A stretch of 20,515 nt of DNA from an uncultured Rikenella sp. (GCA_910577885.1 CAJTNK010000029.1:1-20515); one strand, 5' to 3'; counted from the first letter of the stretch, positions 1-7,912 are shown. The notes: a model not told the origin generated them from the letters alone. Numbers and translations: made by a program.

Positions 1-208
1 GGGTTATCCTCGAAAAGAATTGCGCCCGCCGGAAACCCCGACCCAACAAATGGTTCAAAGCATTAGATTGCGGATGCCTCATACATAGCGTATGCTATCT
101 CAAAAGTTTACCTTCGGTTTCCTCCTCGCCGCTCGGCATAGCGTGCAAGCCCGCTCTGCTCTCGCTGGCAGCGTCGGTTTTGGTGCCGCTTTTTCCAAAA
201 AGCGGCAG
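1..208. repeat. Partial copy of dispersed non-coding repeat (right half)
   Basis: No gene is visible here. The stretch matches the right half of the repeats at 12373-12690 and 14231-14479: a GCGCC block, an AACCCC-ACCC block, GATTGCGGA, then TAGCGTATGCTATCT followed by AAAGTTT. Positions 106-176 carry a 71-bp module (here called M2) that recurs at 8358-8428 in the same orientation and at about 12606-12682 in reverse. It ends with a perfect 11-bp hairpin, TGCCGCTTTTT at 184-194 pairing with AAAAAGCGGCA at 197-207. The left half of the element lies outside the window. Seen directly; the function is unknown. Confidence 0.7.
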
Positions 209-210
209 TC

Positions 211-360
211 CCCTCCCGTCGCTAAAGCACAGATTGCATATTATACCGAAGTGACACGAGTATAGCGAAGTTACAGAGAACAGTACCCTCCCGTCGCTAA
301 AAAACTGTTTACACATTCTACCGAAGCAGTGTGAGGGAAGCGAAGTTCGTAAGAATGGTA
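211..360. repeat. Two-unit tandem repeat, 75-bp period, upstream of nagB
   Basis: Two units begin with CCCTCCCGTCGCTAAA at 211 and 286. Both then carry ACCGAAG, an AG..AGCGAAGTT block, and end in AA(C/T)(A/G)GTAC. The middle of each unit diverges. The opening motif CCCTCCCGTCGC also ends the repeat copy at about 14475-14485, so this is part of the same family. Its position directly before nagB means any nagB promoter or leader must lie in it or in the 50 bp after it. No clear TAnnTTTG -7 element was found here. Confidence 0.65.
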
Positions 361-409
361 CTGGTCCGTTCAGGATAAATGAAGATTAAATACAAACAAA
401 TAAAGAGTT

Positions 410-1219
410 ATGCGACTGATTATCGAACCCGATTACGCCCGTATTTCGCAGTGGGCGGCCAATTACATCGCTCACAAGATCAATGCTTTCGGTCCGACGC
501 CGGAGCGTCCGTTCGTGTTGGGGCTGCCGACGGGGTCTACGCCGCTGGGGACTTATAAGGAGTTGATCGCGTTGAATAAGGCCGGGAAGGTCTCGTTTGC
601 GAACGTGGTGACGTTCAACATGGACGAGTACTGCGGGATTCCCAAGGAGCACCCGCAGAGCTACTACACTTTCATGTGGACCAACTTTTTCAACCAGGTG
701 GATATCCGGCCCGAGAACGTCAATATCCTGAACGGCAATGCCCCGGATCCGGCGGCCGAGTGCGAGGCTTACGAAGCGAAGATCAAGGCGCTGGGGGGGA
801 TTCGGTTGTTCATGGGGGGGATCGGTCCGGACGGGCATATCGCTTTCAACGAACCGGCTTCGTCCTTGTCCTCCAGGACGCGGATGAAGACTTTGACGCT
901 GGATACGATTATCGCCAATTCGCGGTTTTTCGACAATGATGTCAATAAGGTGCCGAAGACGGCTTTGACGGTGGGCGTCGGGACGATCCTGGATGCGGAT
1001 GAGGTGCTCATTCTGGTGAACGGACATGGGAAGGCCCGGGCTTTGCGGCATGGGGTCGAAGAGGGGATCAATCATATGTGGACCATCAGTGCGCTGCAGC
1101 GGCATCCGCACGGGATTATCGTCTGCGACGAGGATGCCACGGCGGAGTTGAAGGTCGGGACGTATAAGTATTTCAAGGACATCGAGGGGAAAAATCTGGA
1201 TCCGGCGACGCAGCTTTAG
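410..1219 (+). CDS. nagB: Glucosamine-6-phosphate deaminase
   Basis: Cytoplasmic enzyme converting glucosamine-6-phosphate to fructose-6-phosphate and ammonia, the step that brings amino sugars into glycolysis. The 269-residue product is close to the E. coli length (266) and collinear with it. Visible family motifs are the phosphate loop LGLPTGSTPLG (about 38-48), NMDEY with the general-base Asp72, and GPDGHIAFNEP with Asp141, His143 and Glu148 of the catalytic set. The ATG at 410 gives the expected MRLI start. The ribosome-binding site is weak and A-rich, as is usual in Bacteroidetes. It stands alone between a tandem repeat and the fimbrial locus; neighbours suggest no operon. Identification is firm from motifs. 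Confidence 0.95.
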   Translation: MRLIIEPDYARISQWAANYIAHKINAFGPTPERPFVLGLPTGSTPLGTYKELIALNKAGKVSFANVVTFNMDEYCGIPKEHPQSYYTFMWTNFFNQVDIRPENVNILNGNAPDPAAECEAYEAKIKALGGIRLFMGGIGPDGHIAFNEPASSLSSRTRMKTLTLDTIIANSRFFDNDVNKVPKTALTVGVGTILDADEVLILVNGHGKARALRHGVEEGINHMWTISALQRHPHGIIVCDEDATAELKVGTYKYFKDIEGKNLDPATQL

Positions 1220-1550
1220 GGTTTTCTTTTCCGGGGGGGGCGTGCGCGGGGGCTTTTCTTCCGGGGGGGAGAGTCAAAGAGGGCCTGTCGTTCGTTTGGC
1301 TTCGATTTTTTTTCGAGGCGGGCGATTCGGCAGACCTTTTTTGTTGTTTTTTTAGTTGTTAGTGGTATTTCGTGTAACGTAGATTTTGCCAGGAATAGTC
1401 TCTTTTCATGTGTTTTTGGGTATCTGGTAATCAAATAGCTACACTTCGTAAGAAAAAATGTGTTACATTTGCCGCGTTATAGTCCGGCGAATCGTCCGCG
1501 GCGGTAGCATTTTTTAATAGGGTTAAATTTAAAAATACAGACATAAAGAA
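1220..1550. other. Intergenic region between nagB and fimbrial locus
   Basis: No coding sequence is supported. It starts with two G-runs (8 G at 1233-1240 and 7 G at 1263-1269), each preceded by a C/T-rich stretch. A T-rich section (about 1306-1355) follows, which might end nagB transcription, but no convincing GC-rich stem was found. The rest is AT-richer and should hold the promoter of the fimbrial locus. Confidence 0.5.
1464..1471 (+). promoter_or_regulatory. Candidate -7 element of fimbrial locus promoter
   Basis: TACATTTG is a perfect match to the Bacteroidetes -7 consensus TAnnTTTG and lies 79 bp upstream of the first fimbrial gene. No good TTTG -33 box is seen about 19-20 bp further upstream, so the promoter may be weak or activator-dependent. 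The leader would be about 70 nt long. Confidence 0.45.
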
Positions 1551-2711
1551 ATGATGAAAAGATCCATCTTGGCGGTGGTTGCGACCACTGCTGCAGTGGT
1601 GAGTTTCTCCTGTAAGAAGGAGAAACAGCCGGAGCCGGTATTGGTCTCAAGTGCAGTTGAAGTAACGTTGGGCGGTTCTTCGGCGACGAAGGCCTTCGGC
1701 GACGATGTAGCCGAAGATTTTGAGAAGGAGCTGCATAGTCTCGTGATTTATGTGTATGAGACCGGCCAGGATGCCTGTGTTCATGGTCACGTCTTTACTA
1801 CCTATGAATTGGGCAAGCAAAAGGCGGTGTTTAATTTTTCGACAATGAAGGCGAATACGAGCTATGATTTTTATGCCATAGCGAATTGTACGCCTGCTTC
1901 GCTCGGATCGATGCCGACTCGTACAGCCTTGCTGGCACATGGAGAAGGGCGTGGAATTTCTGAGGTCGGGAGTGTGCCTATCTTTGGTGCGTTGACTTAC
2001 TATAACGATAATAATTTTGAATTGGTGACCACTCAAGCCAAAAGAAGTCTCGGAGACCAGAAAGGGTTTATTATGAGTGGGAAGACTACGGTGACTACCC
2101 CGGCTGCCGGGGCGAATATTCCGACGCGGGTGCCGATCGAATTGCGGCGGACGGTGGCCAAAGTGATGGTTAACATAACGACGACGCCGGAGTTTAAGAA
2201 CAAATATACAGAGGACAGTAAAATAAAATTTACGAAGGCGGCATTGATCAATCTCACAAAAAATACAACGTTGGCTCCTCGGGAAATAGAACCGAATTTG
2301 GCCGCCACTGATAGGCGAAGTGATCCCTTGATGCAGAAATCTTATGAGGTGGTTGAGTACGAGCATTATCAGAATCTGTTCTTCATTTACGAAAATGGGT
2401 GGAAGAAGAGACCGAATGAGGCTACATTGCTGCCGGAATTGGAGTTGGAAGCTTTGTTTGCTTTGGATGGGGTGATTAATGAGGAGAAAAATATAGGGCT
2501 CCCGATTAAATATACCATCAAATTGGCAGGGGACGCCGGGAGTTCGACGGATGAGACGAAGGATGATTTCGGGTTTTTCAAGCGCAACGGGAGTTATCTG
2601 ATTAATGTTAAGGTCAACGGGTTGACCGAAAACGAAATTTACGCAACTGTCGAGGTGATGAATTGGGAAACCCTCCAAACACAGGATATCACGATCGGGG
2701 ATAAGAACTAA
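1551..2711 (+). CDS. Fimbrillin-family lipoprotein (FimA/Mfa1-like), probable fimbrial subunit
   Basis: Predicted exported lipoprotein of 386 residues. A signal peptide with SFSC places the lipidated Cys at 21. In P. gingivalis FimA/Mfa1-type fimbriae such precursors are lipidated, exported and then trimmed to polymerise by strand exchange. Visible family traits are an N-terminal beta-rich domain with HSLVIYVYE (about 66-74) and SYDFYAIANC (about 104-113), a middle RRTVAKVMV segment (about 199-207), and a final strand YATVEVMNWETL near the C-terminus, typical of the fimbrillin C-terminal domain. First gene of the locus, 130 bp before the next. Base composition is visibly less GC-rich than that of its neighbours. 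Calling it the stalk subunit is inference from position and fold. Confidence 0.75.
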   Translation: MMKRSILAVVATTAAVVSFSCKKEKQPEPVLVSSAVEVTLGGSSATKAFGDDVAEDFEKELHSLVIYVYETGQDACVHGHVFTTYELGKQKAVFNFSTMKANTSYDFYAIANCTPASLGSMPTRTALLAHGEGRGISEVGSVPIFGALTYYNDNNFELVTTQAKRSLGDQKGFIMSGKTTVTTPAAGANIPTRVPIELRRTVAKVMVNITTTPEFKNKYTEDSKIKFTKAALINLTKNTTLAPREIEPNLAATDRRSDPLMQKSYEVVEYEHYQNLFFIYENGWKKRPNEATLLPELELEALFALDGVINEEKNIGLPIKYTIKLAGDAGSSTDETKDDFGFFKRNGSYLINVKVNGLTENEIYATVEVMNWETLQTQDITIGDKN

Positions 2712-2841
2712 TCTTCTTTTCGTTGATTCACGTTTGATTTTTCATTCGATTTCGATCGTTTTTTCACGAACTGTGCGCGGCGGGAGAGGCTCGGCTATGG
2801 CTGGGCCTTACGTCGTGTGCGGGCTGGGGGGAGAGAGAATC

Positions 2842-4263
2842 ATGAATTACATCAGTCGTTTCATAATAGGGACGGGGTTGCTGGTCGGTGTGCTCGTGTC
2901 GGGCGGATGCCGCAAGCATACCTGGCGCGACCAGCCGCTCAGGCCGGAGGACACCGCATTGGTCGATGCGATGCTCATCCTGCGTTGCAACGACTTGCAA
3001 ACAAAAGCCGAAGCCACGCGAGAAGAGCAGGAAAAACAGATCAACGACCTGAACCTCTTTTTCGTTCATAAGCATTATCCTTCGGTGGCCAATCCGGAGG
3101 TGCGGCACTATTATTTCTCGTCGGTCGATGTGACCAAACGGCTCAAGTTGACCAATATCCGGCTGGGAAAGTATCGTTTGTACGCCGTGGCCAATGCCGG
3201 AAAAAGTCTTTATCTGGAAACTTCGCATGATCCGGAGGCGTCGCCGGCAACGGTGAGTGAGTCGATGTGTTCGATGACCGAGCAGGAGATTAAAGATTTG
3301 GAGATTAATTATTCTGTGTCACCGAACAAGGCCGGGAATTTTCCGATGAGCTCTGTGGATGAAAACATGGAGATCAAATGGGCCAAACACGAGGGGGTGG
3401 AGGTGGATGAGGGGGATATCGTGCCGATCTCGATTACCCTGAAGCGCAAAGTGGCCAAATATGAATTCTCCTATGAATTGATGGGACCGGCCATCGGAAA
3501 GATGGAGATCAATACAGTTGCTCTTCAGTCTGTGCCGGGAAGTATCTCGCTATTTAAACCGAGTAGTTCCAGTCCTACCTATTTAGATAAGGTTCTTGGT
3601 GTTAGTCCGAATACCAATAATTTGTCATTCTACGCGCTGGAGAATATGCAGGGAGACGTGCCGGGAATCACTTCAGAAGAACAAAGAAATCCGCAAACTG
3701 CTCCAGAGAATGCGTCGTATCTCTTTCTTGACGGAAAATATGAGGACACTCAGTATGGGATGTCTTTGTATTTGGGAGATGACATGCAAGGAGGGAATTT
3801 CGATGTTGAAGGGAATGCGCATTATCATATGCATTTGAAGCTCGGAGGACCGAACACGGATGATGTCCGAGTATCGTCATTGAAATTTATTGCTTCCGAA
3901 TTGCCCCCGCTGATTCCTTCATTGGAAGAGCAGGTTATTACGGTGGAAATCATTTGTGCCAACTATCTGAATGATGAGATTAGTCTAATTTGTTCGGCAA
4001 CCGGAGGGAGAAATAAAGATTTCCGGGTGAGGAAGTTAGACGATTTGGGGAATGAGGAAACGACAGATTTGCCCGATATTTCAGATGAACCGGGAGAGTC
4101 TAGGTTTGCTGTAATTCCGGATACCGGGAATGAGCCGGGAATACAACGGAAAAAATGTCGGGTATACTTTCAGATGGAGAGCGGTTCGAGTGTGGTGGTA
4201 TTGATGGCACAAACTCGTTATGGGCGGACGACATTCTCTACACAAGAAACTACTGTGGAATAA
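2842..4263 (+). CDS. Second fimbrillin-like lipoprotein (accessory or tip subunit?)
   Basis: The 473-residue product starts best at 2842: a GGGGGGAGAGAGA ribosome-binding tract precedes it, and the protein then opens with a clean lipoprotein signal ending SGGC (Cys23). The open frame extends upstream to an ATG at 2734, but that would add 36 residues unlike a signal peptide. The N-terminal part reads like the fimbrillin/Mfa N-domain: INDLNLFFVHK, then KYRLYAVANAG, then the LKRKVAKYEFSYE strand common to these proteins. The C-terminal half is poorly recognisable and AT-richer from about 3540. It could be an accessory or tip fimbrillin or a DUF4906-like protein. Its stop is followed 6 bp later by the next start, so translation is probably coupled. 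Confidence 0.55.
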   Translation: MNYISRFIIGTGLLVGVLVSGGCRKHTWRDQPLRPEDTALVDAMLILRCNDLQTKAEATREEQEKQINDLNLFFVHKHYPSVANPEVRHYYFSSVDVTKRLKLTNIRLGKYRLYAVANAGKSLYLETSHDPEASPATVSESMCSMTEQEIKDLEINYSVSPNKAGNFPMSSVDENMEIKWAKHEGVEVDEGDIVPISITLKRKVAKYEFSYELMGPAIGKMEINTVALQSVPGSISLFKPSSSSPTYLDKVLGVSPNTNNLSFYALENMQGDVPGITSEEQRNPQTAPENASYLFLDGKYEDTQYGMSLYLGDDMQGGNFDVEGNAHYHMHLKLGGPNTDDVRVSSLKFIASELPPLIPSLEEQVITVEIICANYLNDEISLICSATGGRNKDFRVRKLDDLGNEETTDLPDISDEPGESRFAVIPDTGNEPGIQRKKCRVYFQMESGSSVVVLMAQTRYGRTTFSTQETTVE

Positions 4264-4269
4264 GTAGTG

Positions 4270-4845
4270 ATGGCAATGGCAAGCTTACGAAAGAAAATTG
4301 TATATTGGATTGGGGGGGTACTCTTGTTGGCGGCCGGGACTGCCTCGGTGGATAAGGCGCATGCGCAGTTCTATTCCATTCGGGGGAACGGGCTCTTGCT
4401 ACTCACGGGGACCATTAATGTCGGATGCGATATTGCCGTCTCGCAGAAAACGTCGTTCGATCTCGGACTCTATGCCAATCCCGTCAAGTTCGGAAAGTTC
4501 TCCTTGATGGGATTCGGGGTGCAGCCGGGTTTCCGCTTCTGGAGGTTCGAACCTAATGCGGGCTCGTTCTGGGGGGTGCATCTCAGCGGAGCTTGGTACG
4601 ACTGGGGCAACAAGGACCATACCCGAAAGGGATGGTTGGCCGGGCCGGGATTCTCGTGGGGACACTGCTGGGTCATCTCCAAACGATTTACCATCGGGGT
4701 CGAGATCGGGGCAGGGATCCTGTATATGCAGGATACCAAGCGGCCGAGGTCTACGCCGGTGACCGAAGACGAGTTGATCTATCGCTCCAAGAGGATTGTC
4801 GTGGCGCCGACCAAAGCGGATGTCAGCTTTGTCTATCTTTTCTGA
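4270..4845 (+). CDS. DUF3575-family outer-membrane protein
   Basis: Product of about 191 residues with a signal peptide ending AHA-Q (cleavage near residue 31). The mature part is a run of alternating aromatic/glycine strands, for example VQPGFRFWRFEP, FWGVHLSGAWYDWG and GWLAGPGFSWGHCWVISKRFTIGVEIGAG. It ends in an aromatic residue (VSFVYLF), as expected for a small outer-membrane beta-barrel. This pattern is that of DUF3575 proteins, which recur beside Bacteroidales fimbrial genes. A GTG at 4267 and ATGs at 4270 and 4276 are all possible starts; 4270 is chosen. It follows the previous stop by 6 bp. The biochemical role is unknown; a part in subunit export or assembly is inferred from context. 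Confidence 0.7.
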   Translation: MAMASLRKKIVYWIGGVLLLAAGTASVDKAHAQFYSIRGNGLLLLTGTINVGCDIAVSQKTSFDLGLYANPVKFGKFSLMGFGVQPGFRFWRFEPNAGSFWGVHLSGAWYDWGNKDHTRKGWLAGPGFSWGHCWVISKRFTIGVEIGAGILYMQDTKRPRSTPVTEDELIYRSKRIVVAPTKADVSFVYLF

Positions 4846-4906
4846 TCGTTACTAAAGAACAAAATCTTCTCTATCGCGCCGGGTTTGGGCAGGCGTTTTT
4901 TCGTGT

Positions 4907-6622
4907 ATGAAGCGTACATTTTTGGTTCTACTATTCGTTTTTGTATTCACCGGTTTTTTGCTGGGCGGATGCGCTGTGACGGGCAAACTCGAACGGAAAC
5001 AATACACCAGCGTCGTGGCCCATACCCCGAAGCAGGTCAGAGAACGGATGCAACGCATGCAGGAACCCGAGGACAGCACGATTGTCGAACTTCGGGGGGA
5101 CAGTACCCGGCCTTCGCTGTTCGTGGCCAACCGGAAGTCGATGGTCGTCGACGAAGACGGCGAGGCGGTGGCGCTCTTGAAGGCGCAGGAGGTGCGCGTG
5201 GTGGCAAAAACCAGGATGCTGGCCGAGCGGGACGGGAAAATTCAGATCGACTTCCTCATTACCATGCCGCGCGAGTTGCAGGGCAATGTGCAGAGCTTTA
5301 TGATTACCCCGATCATGCACCGGAAGGGGAAAAACATCGAGCTGGAACCGCTCCAGGTGCGGGGGGGATTGTTCAGCAAGTTGCAGGAGAGGAACTATTG
5401 GCGGTACTCGAAGTTCCGCACGAAACTGGTCAACCGGCGGAAGGGGAATCTGAGCGCCGAGGATACGGCCAGACTCAAAGAGGCGTTCCATCGCTTCGTA
5501 CAGTTCCCGTATCTGGACAAGAGCCGGTTCGACTCCATTCTGAACGACAAGGAGAAGATCACGTATTACTATACGCAGGATGTCAAGGTCGAGGAGGATG
5601 ACAAGCAGCTCTTCATCTCGCTGGCCGGGCGGGTCAATGCACTGGACGGGAGTTCGTACGTGGTGCCGGCGAATGACACGTTGCAGTTCAATATCAGCTC
5701 GATGTTGACTTTCGTGCAGCCGATTACGCGGTACATGACCAAGATCATCGAAAAGTATGCGGTGGTCAATGACCGGAATTATTTGACCTTCAAGGTCAAT
5801 AATACGAAGATCATGGACTCGCTGGGAAATAATGCCCAGAACCTGGCGCAGATCAGGGAGCTGATGCACACCTTGTTGTATCAGCATGAGTTCTATGTCG
5901 ATAGTATTGTGCTGACGGCCGCTTCGTCGCCGGAGGGGAGCTTCCGGCACAACAACCGGTTGGCACGCGAACGGGCTTTTGCGTTGAGCAATTATTTGAG
6001 GCGGGAGTTCGATTTCCCGGAACTCGATACGCTCCTGACGGTGCGTTGGGAGGGTGAGAACTGGGCCGATTTCCGGACCGAAGTGTTGCGCGACGAAGAG
6101 GTGGCGAATGGGGAGGAGATTGTGCGGCTGGCCGAGCGGATTGCCGATCCGGACGAGCGGGAGGCGGCCATTCGCAAACGTTTCGGAAAGGATTATAAGT
6201 ATATCCGGGAGGTGATCTATCCGCGTCTGCGGGTGGTGGACTTCAAGTACAACCTGCGGCGGGTGGGGATGCTCAAGGATACGATCCATACGACGGTGGT
6301 CGATACGACTTACCAACGCGGGGTGGATCTGCTGCGTCGGCGGCATTACGTCGAGGCGGCGCAGATCCTCACTCCGTACAGGGACCAGAATACCGCCGTA
6401 GCGCTTTTGTCCCGGGGTTTTAACGGGGCGGCGCGGGATGTGTTGTTCTCGTTGCCTTCGTCGGCGCAGGTCGAGTACCTGAGGGCGATCGTTTGCTCGC
6501 GGCTGGGCGAGTGGAAATTGGGCGAGGAGTGTTTCCGGCGGGCGTGCGAGCTGGACGACTTGTTGGAGTATCGCGCGAACTTGGACCCGGAAATGACGCC
6601 GTACTTGCATAAAAAAGACTAA
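4907..6622 (+). CDS. DUF3868-like lipoprotein with OmpA-like and C-terminal repeat region
   Basis: 571 residues. The lipoprotein signal ends LLGGC (Cys22). Residues about 95-275 form two beta-rich segments, the first with IDFLITMPRELQ and FMITPIM, resembling DUF3868. Residues about 285-370 look OmpA-like, with HNNRLARERAFALSNYL matching the NxxLSxxRAxxVxxYL signature. The Asp that binds diaminopimelate in classical OmpA domains seems replaced (region AASSPEG), so peptidoglycan binding is uncertain. The tail (about 475-571) has helical TPR-like repeats. Such proteins are often coded next to DUF3575 and FimB/Mfa2 genes in Bacteroidales. A role as periplasmic or inner-leaflet scaffold for the fimbria is inference. 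It overlaps the next gene by one base (TAATG). Confidence 0.65.
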   Translation: MKRTFLVLLFVFVFTGFLLGGCAVTGKLERKQYTSVVAHTPKQVRERMQRMQEPEDSTIVELRGDSTRPSLFVANRKSMVVDEDGEAVALLKAQEVRVVAKTRMLAERDGKIQIDFLITMPRELQGNVQSFMITPIMHRKGKNIELEPLQVRGGLFSKLQERNYWRYSKFRTKLVNRRKGNLSAEDTARLKEAFHRFVQFPYLDKSRFDSILNDKEKITYYYTQDVKVEEDDKQLFISLAGRVNALDGSSYVVPANDTLQFNISSMLTFVQPITRYMTKIIEKYAVVNDRNYLTFKVNNTKIMDSLGNNAQNLAQIRELMHTLLYQHEFYVDSIVLTAASSPEGSFRHNNRLARERAFALSNYLRREFDFPELDTLLTVRWEGENWADFRTEVLRDEEVANGEEIVRLAERIADPDEREAAIRKRFGKDYKYIREVIYPRLRVVDFKYNLRRVGMLKDTIHTTVVDTTYQRGVDLLRRRHYVEAAQILTPYRDQNTAVALLSRGFNGAARDVLFSLPSSAQVEYLRAIVCSRLGEWKLGEECFRRACELDDLLEYRANLDPEMTPYLHKKD

Positions 6623-7560
6623 TGCGTGAAATGATGCTCAAGATCAGAAACATAGGCATCGTCGTGTTGGGGATGCTGGGGGTGGTCGGTTGTACGCTGA
6701 CCGAAAGACTGGATGTGGAGATCAACATGAAACCGACCTTGCTGTTGGACTTTCCGGCGGGGGATCGGGTGAGGACGTTGCATGCGCTGGCTTATACGGC
6801 GGAGGGGGTTTTTGTGGATAGTTTGCGACTGGACCATCCGTCGCTCCGGGGGGCGACCAAGGCGGCGGGGGGGGGCGAGGCGGTGCCGGATACGTTGCTG
6901 GCGGGGGTGCCGGAGGGGGAGTATCGGGTGGTGTGCTATGCGAACCTGGATCAGGCCGAGATGGCCGAATTGGTGAAGGGCAGTTCGACGCTGTCGCAGT
7001 TGGAGGTGGTTTTCGCCACGGATAAGGAGTACGATTGTGCGGACGAGTTGTATCACAGCGTGGGGACGGCTACGGTGCGGCGGGGGCGGCCGGCTCGGAT
7101 GCAGCCGGGGATGAAGCCGGGACATTATCAGGTGAAGTTGACTTTGCAGCGGGATGAGGACGATATGACGCCGGTGGAGGATTACTCGGCGCGGCTGATT
7201 TCGGTGCCGGACAAGGTGGACGGAGAGGGGAAGGCGCAGATGTCGGCGGTGGCCGGTGGGGGAGGGGGAGAGGCGTGTTGTTTCACGCCGGATTTCGCGA
7301 CGGACGAGGAGGCGGGACGACGGACGGCGGAGTTCTTCATGAGTCGCTTCGGGGACGATCACGGGGTGAAGTTGGTGCTCTATAAGAGAGGGGTCGAGAT
7401 TGCGCGGGTGCCGGTGTTGCCGTCGGCGTGCGGGGTGGATCCGGCCAATGCGGAGCAGGTCGAGTTGCCGATTCTGATCGAGATTGCGATCGATAAGATT
7501 ATGATTACGATTTTGGACTGGAATACGGTGATTGTGCAGAATGCCGGCGTGGGCGGATGA
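6622..7560 (+). CDS. FimB/Mfa2-family fimbrial anchor lipoprotein
   Basis: 312 residues with a lipoprotein signal ending VVGC (Cys24). Family-like features are the early MKPTLLLDFP strand, LHALAYTAEGVFVDSL, the GEYRVVCYANLDQAE strand (FimB/Mfa2 proteins usually carry a Y.vvvWaN block here), HYQVKLTLQRD, and a terminal strand KIMITILDWNTVIV. Mfa2/FimB proteins anchor fimbriae in the outer membrane and limit their length. The ATG at 6622 overlaps the previous stop; ATGs at 6631 and 6634 are alternatives. A run of nine G at 6867-6875 lies in the AAGGGEA codons and could slip. This is the last gene of the locus; no terminator is obvious after it. Confidence 0.7.
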   Translation: MREMMLKIRNIGIVVLGMLGVVGCTLTERLDVEINMKPTLLLDFPAGDRVRTLHALAYTAEGVFVDSLRLDHPSLRGATKAAGGGEAVPDTLLAGVPEGEYRVVCYANLDQAEMAELVKGSSTLSQLEVVFATDKEYDCADELYHSVGTATVRRGRPARMQPGMKPGHYQVKLTLQRDEDDMTPVEDYSARLISVPDKVDGEGKAQMSAVAGGGGGEACCFTPDFATDEEAGRRTAEFFMSRFGDDHGVKLVLYKRGVEIARVPVLPSACGVDPANAEQVELPILIEIAIDKIMITILDWNTVIVQNAGVGG

Positions 7561-7600
7561 TGCGGGGGAGGGGATATGGGGAGAGGATTTTGCGAGGAAA

Positions 7601-7632
7601 TTTGCGGGGGAGGGACGGAATTGCTATCTTCG
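7601..7632 (+). promoter_or_regulatory. Promoter of tRNA-Leu
   Basis: TTTG at 7601-7604, a 20-bp spacer, then TATCTTCG at 7625-7632 match the Bacteroidetes -33/-7 consensus with one mismatch. Transcription would start near 7639, about 33 nt before the tRNA. The good spacing makes this one of the clearest promoters in the window. Confidence 0.7.
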
Positions 7633-7671
7633 CGCAACGAGGGGTGGCTCTGTGAGAGGGGCAGATATTCG

Positions 7672-7756
7672 GCTCCGGTGGTGGAATGGTAGACACGAAG
7701 GACTTAAAATCCTTTGGCCATTTTCGGCTGTGCGGGTTCAAGTCCCGCCCGGAGTA
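7672..7756 (+). tRNA. tRNA-Leu (anticodon UAA)
   Basis: An 85-nt class II tRNA. The acceptor arm GCTCCGG (7672-7678) pairs with CCGGAGT (7749-7755) through a G-U first pair, with discriminator A at 7756. The anticodon stem AAGGA/TCCTT encloses loop CTTAAAA with anticodon TAA at 7705-7707. A long variable arm follows. The T arm is GCGGG-TTCAAGT-CCCGC. CCA is not encoded. It reads UUA and probably UUG codons. It has its own promoter and a strong terminator immediately downstream. Confidence 0.95.
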
Positions 7757-7758
7757 CA

Positions 7759-7800
7759 AAACATTCTGTTAATCGATTGATTAACAGAATGTTTTTGTTT
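7759..7800 (+). terminator. Rho-independent terminator of tRNA-Leu
   Basis: A perfect 16-bp stem, 7759-7774 pairing with 7779-7794, with loop GATT and a T-rich tail (TTTTTGTTTTG). It starts two bases after the tRNA end. Confidence 0.85.
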
Positions 7801-7867
7801 TGTTTGGGGTGATATTTGGGGCGATTTGCAAAACGGAGGCCATAAAAAGCCCCCGTCCGGAGTACGG

Positions 7868-7912
7868 AATGGGTTGCTTGTCGGTGGATGAGCAACCCAT
7901 TTTTCTTTTTTT
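7868..7912 (+). terminator. Second terminator-like hairpin
   Basis: AATGGGTTGCT (7868-7878) pairs with AGCAACCCATT (7891-7901), followed by TTTCTTTTTTT. It lies just after a second near-copy of the tRNA 3' end (7852-7865), in a 235-bp stretch (7801-8035) that otherwise shows no gene. Confidence 0.65.

Noticed and set aside
1373..1467. Possible invertible promoter for the fimbrial locus (TGTAAC at 1373 and GTTACA at 1462)
   Set aside because: The inverted match is only 6 bp, which is expected by chance; known Bacteroidales invertible promoters have longer repeats.
2734..2841. Longer start for the second fimbrillin-like gene
   Set aside because: The extra 36 residues do not resemble a signal sequence, whereas the ATG at 2842 has a purine-rich ribosome-binding tract and begins a clear lipoprotein signal.
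4931..6610. Long open frame on the minus strand (559 codons), and similar ones at 9447-11219, 16171-17739 and 18008-19567
   Set aside because: These are antisense to well-supported genes in GC-rich DNA. Their translations are Arg/His/Pro-rich with no family motifs.
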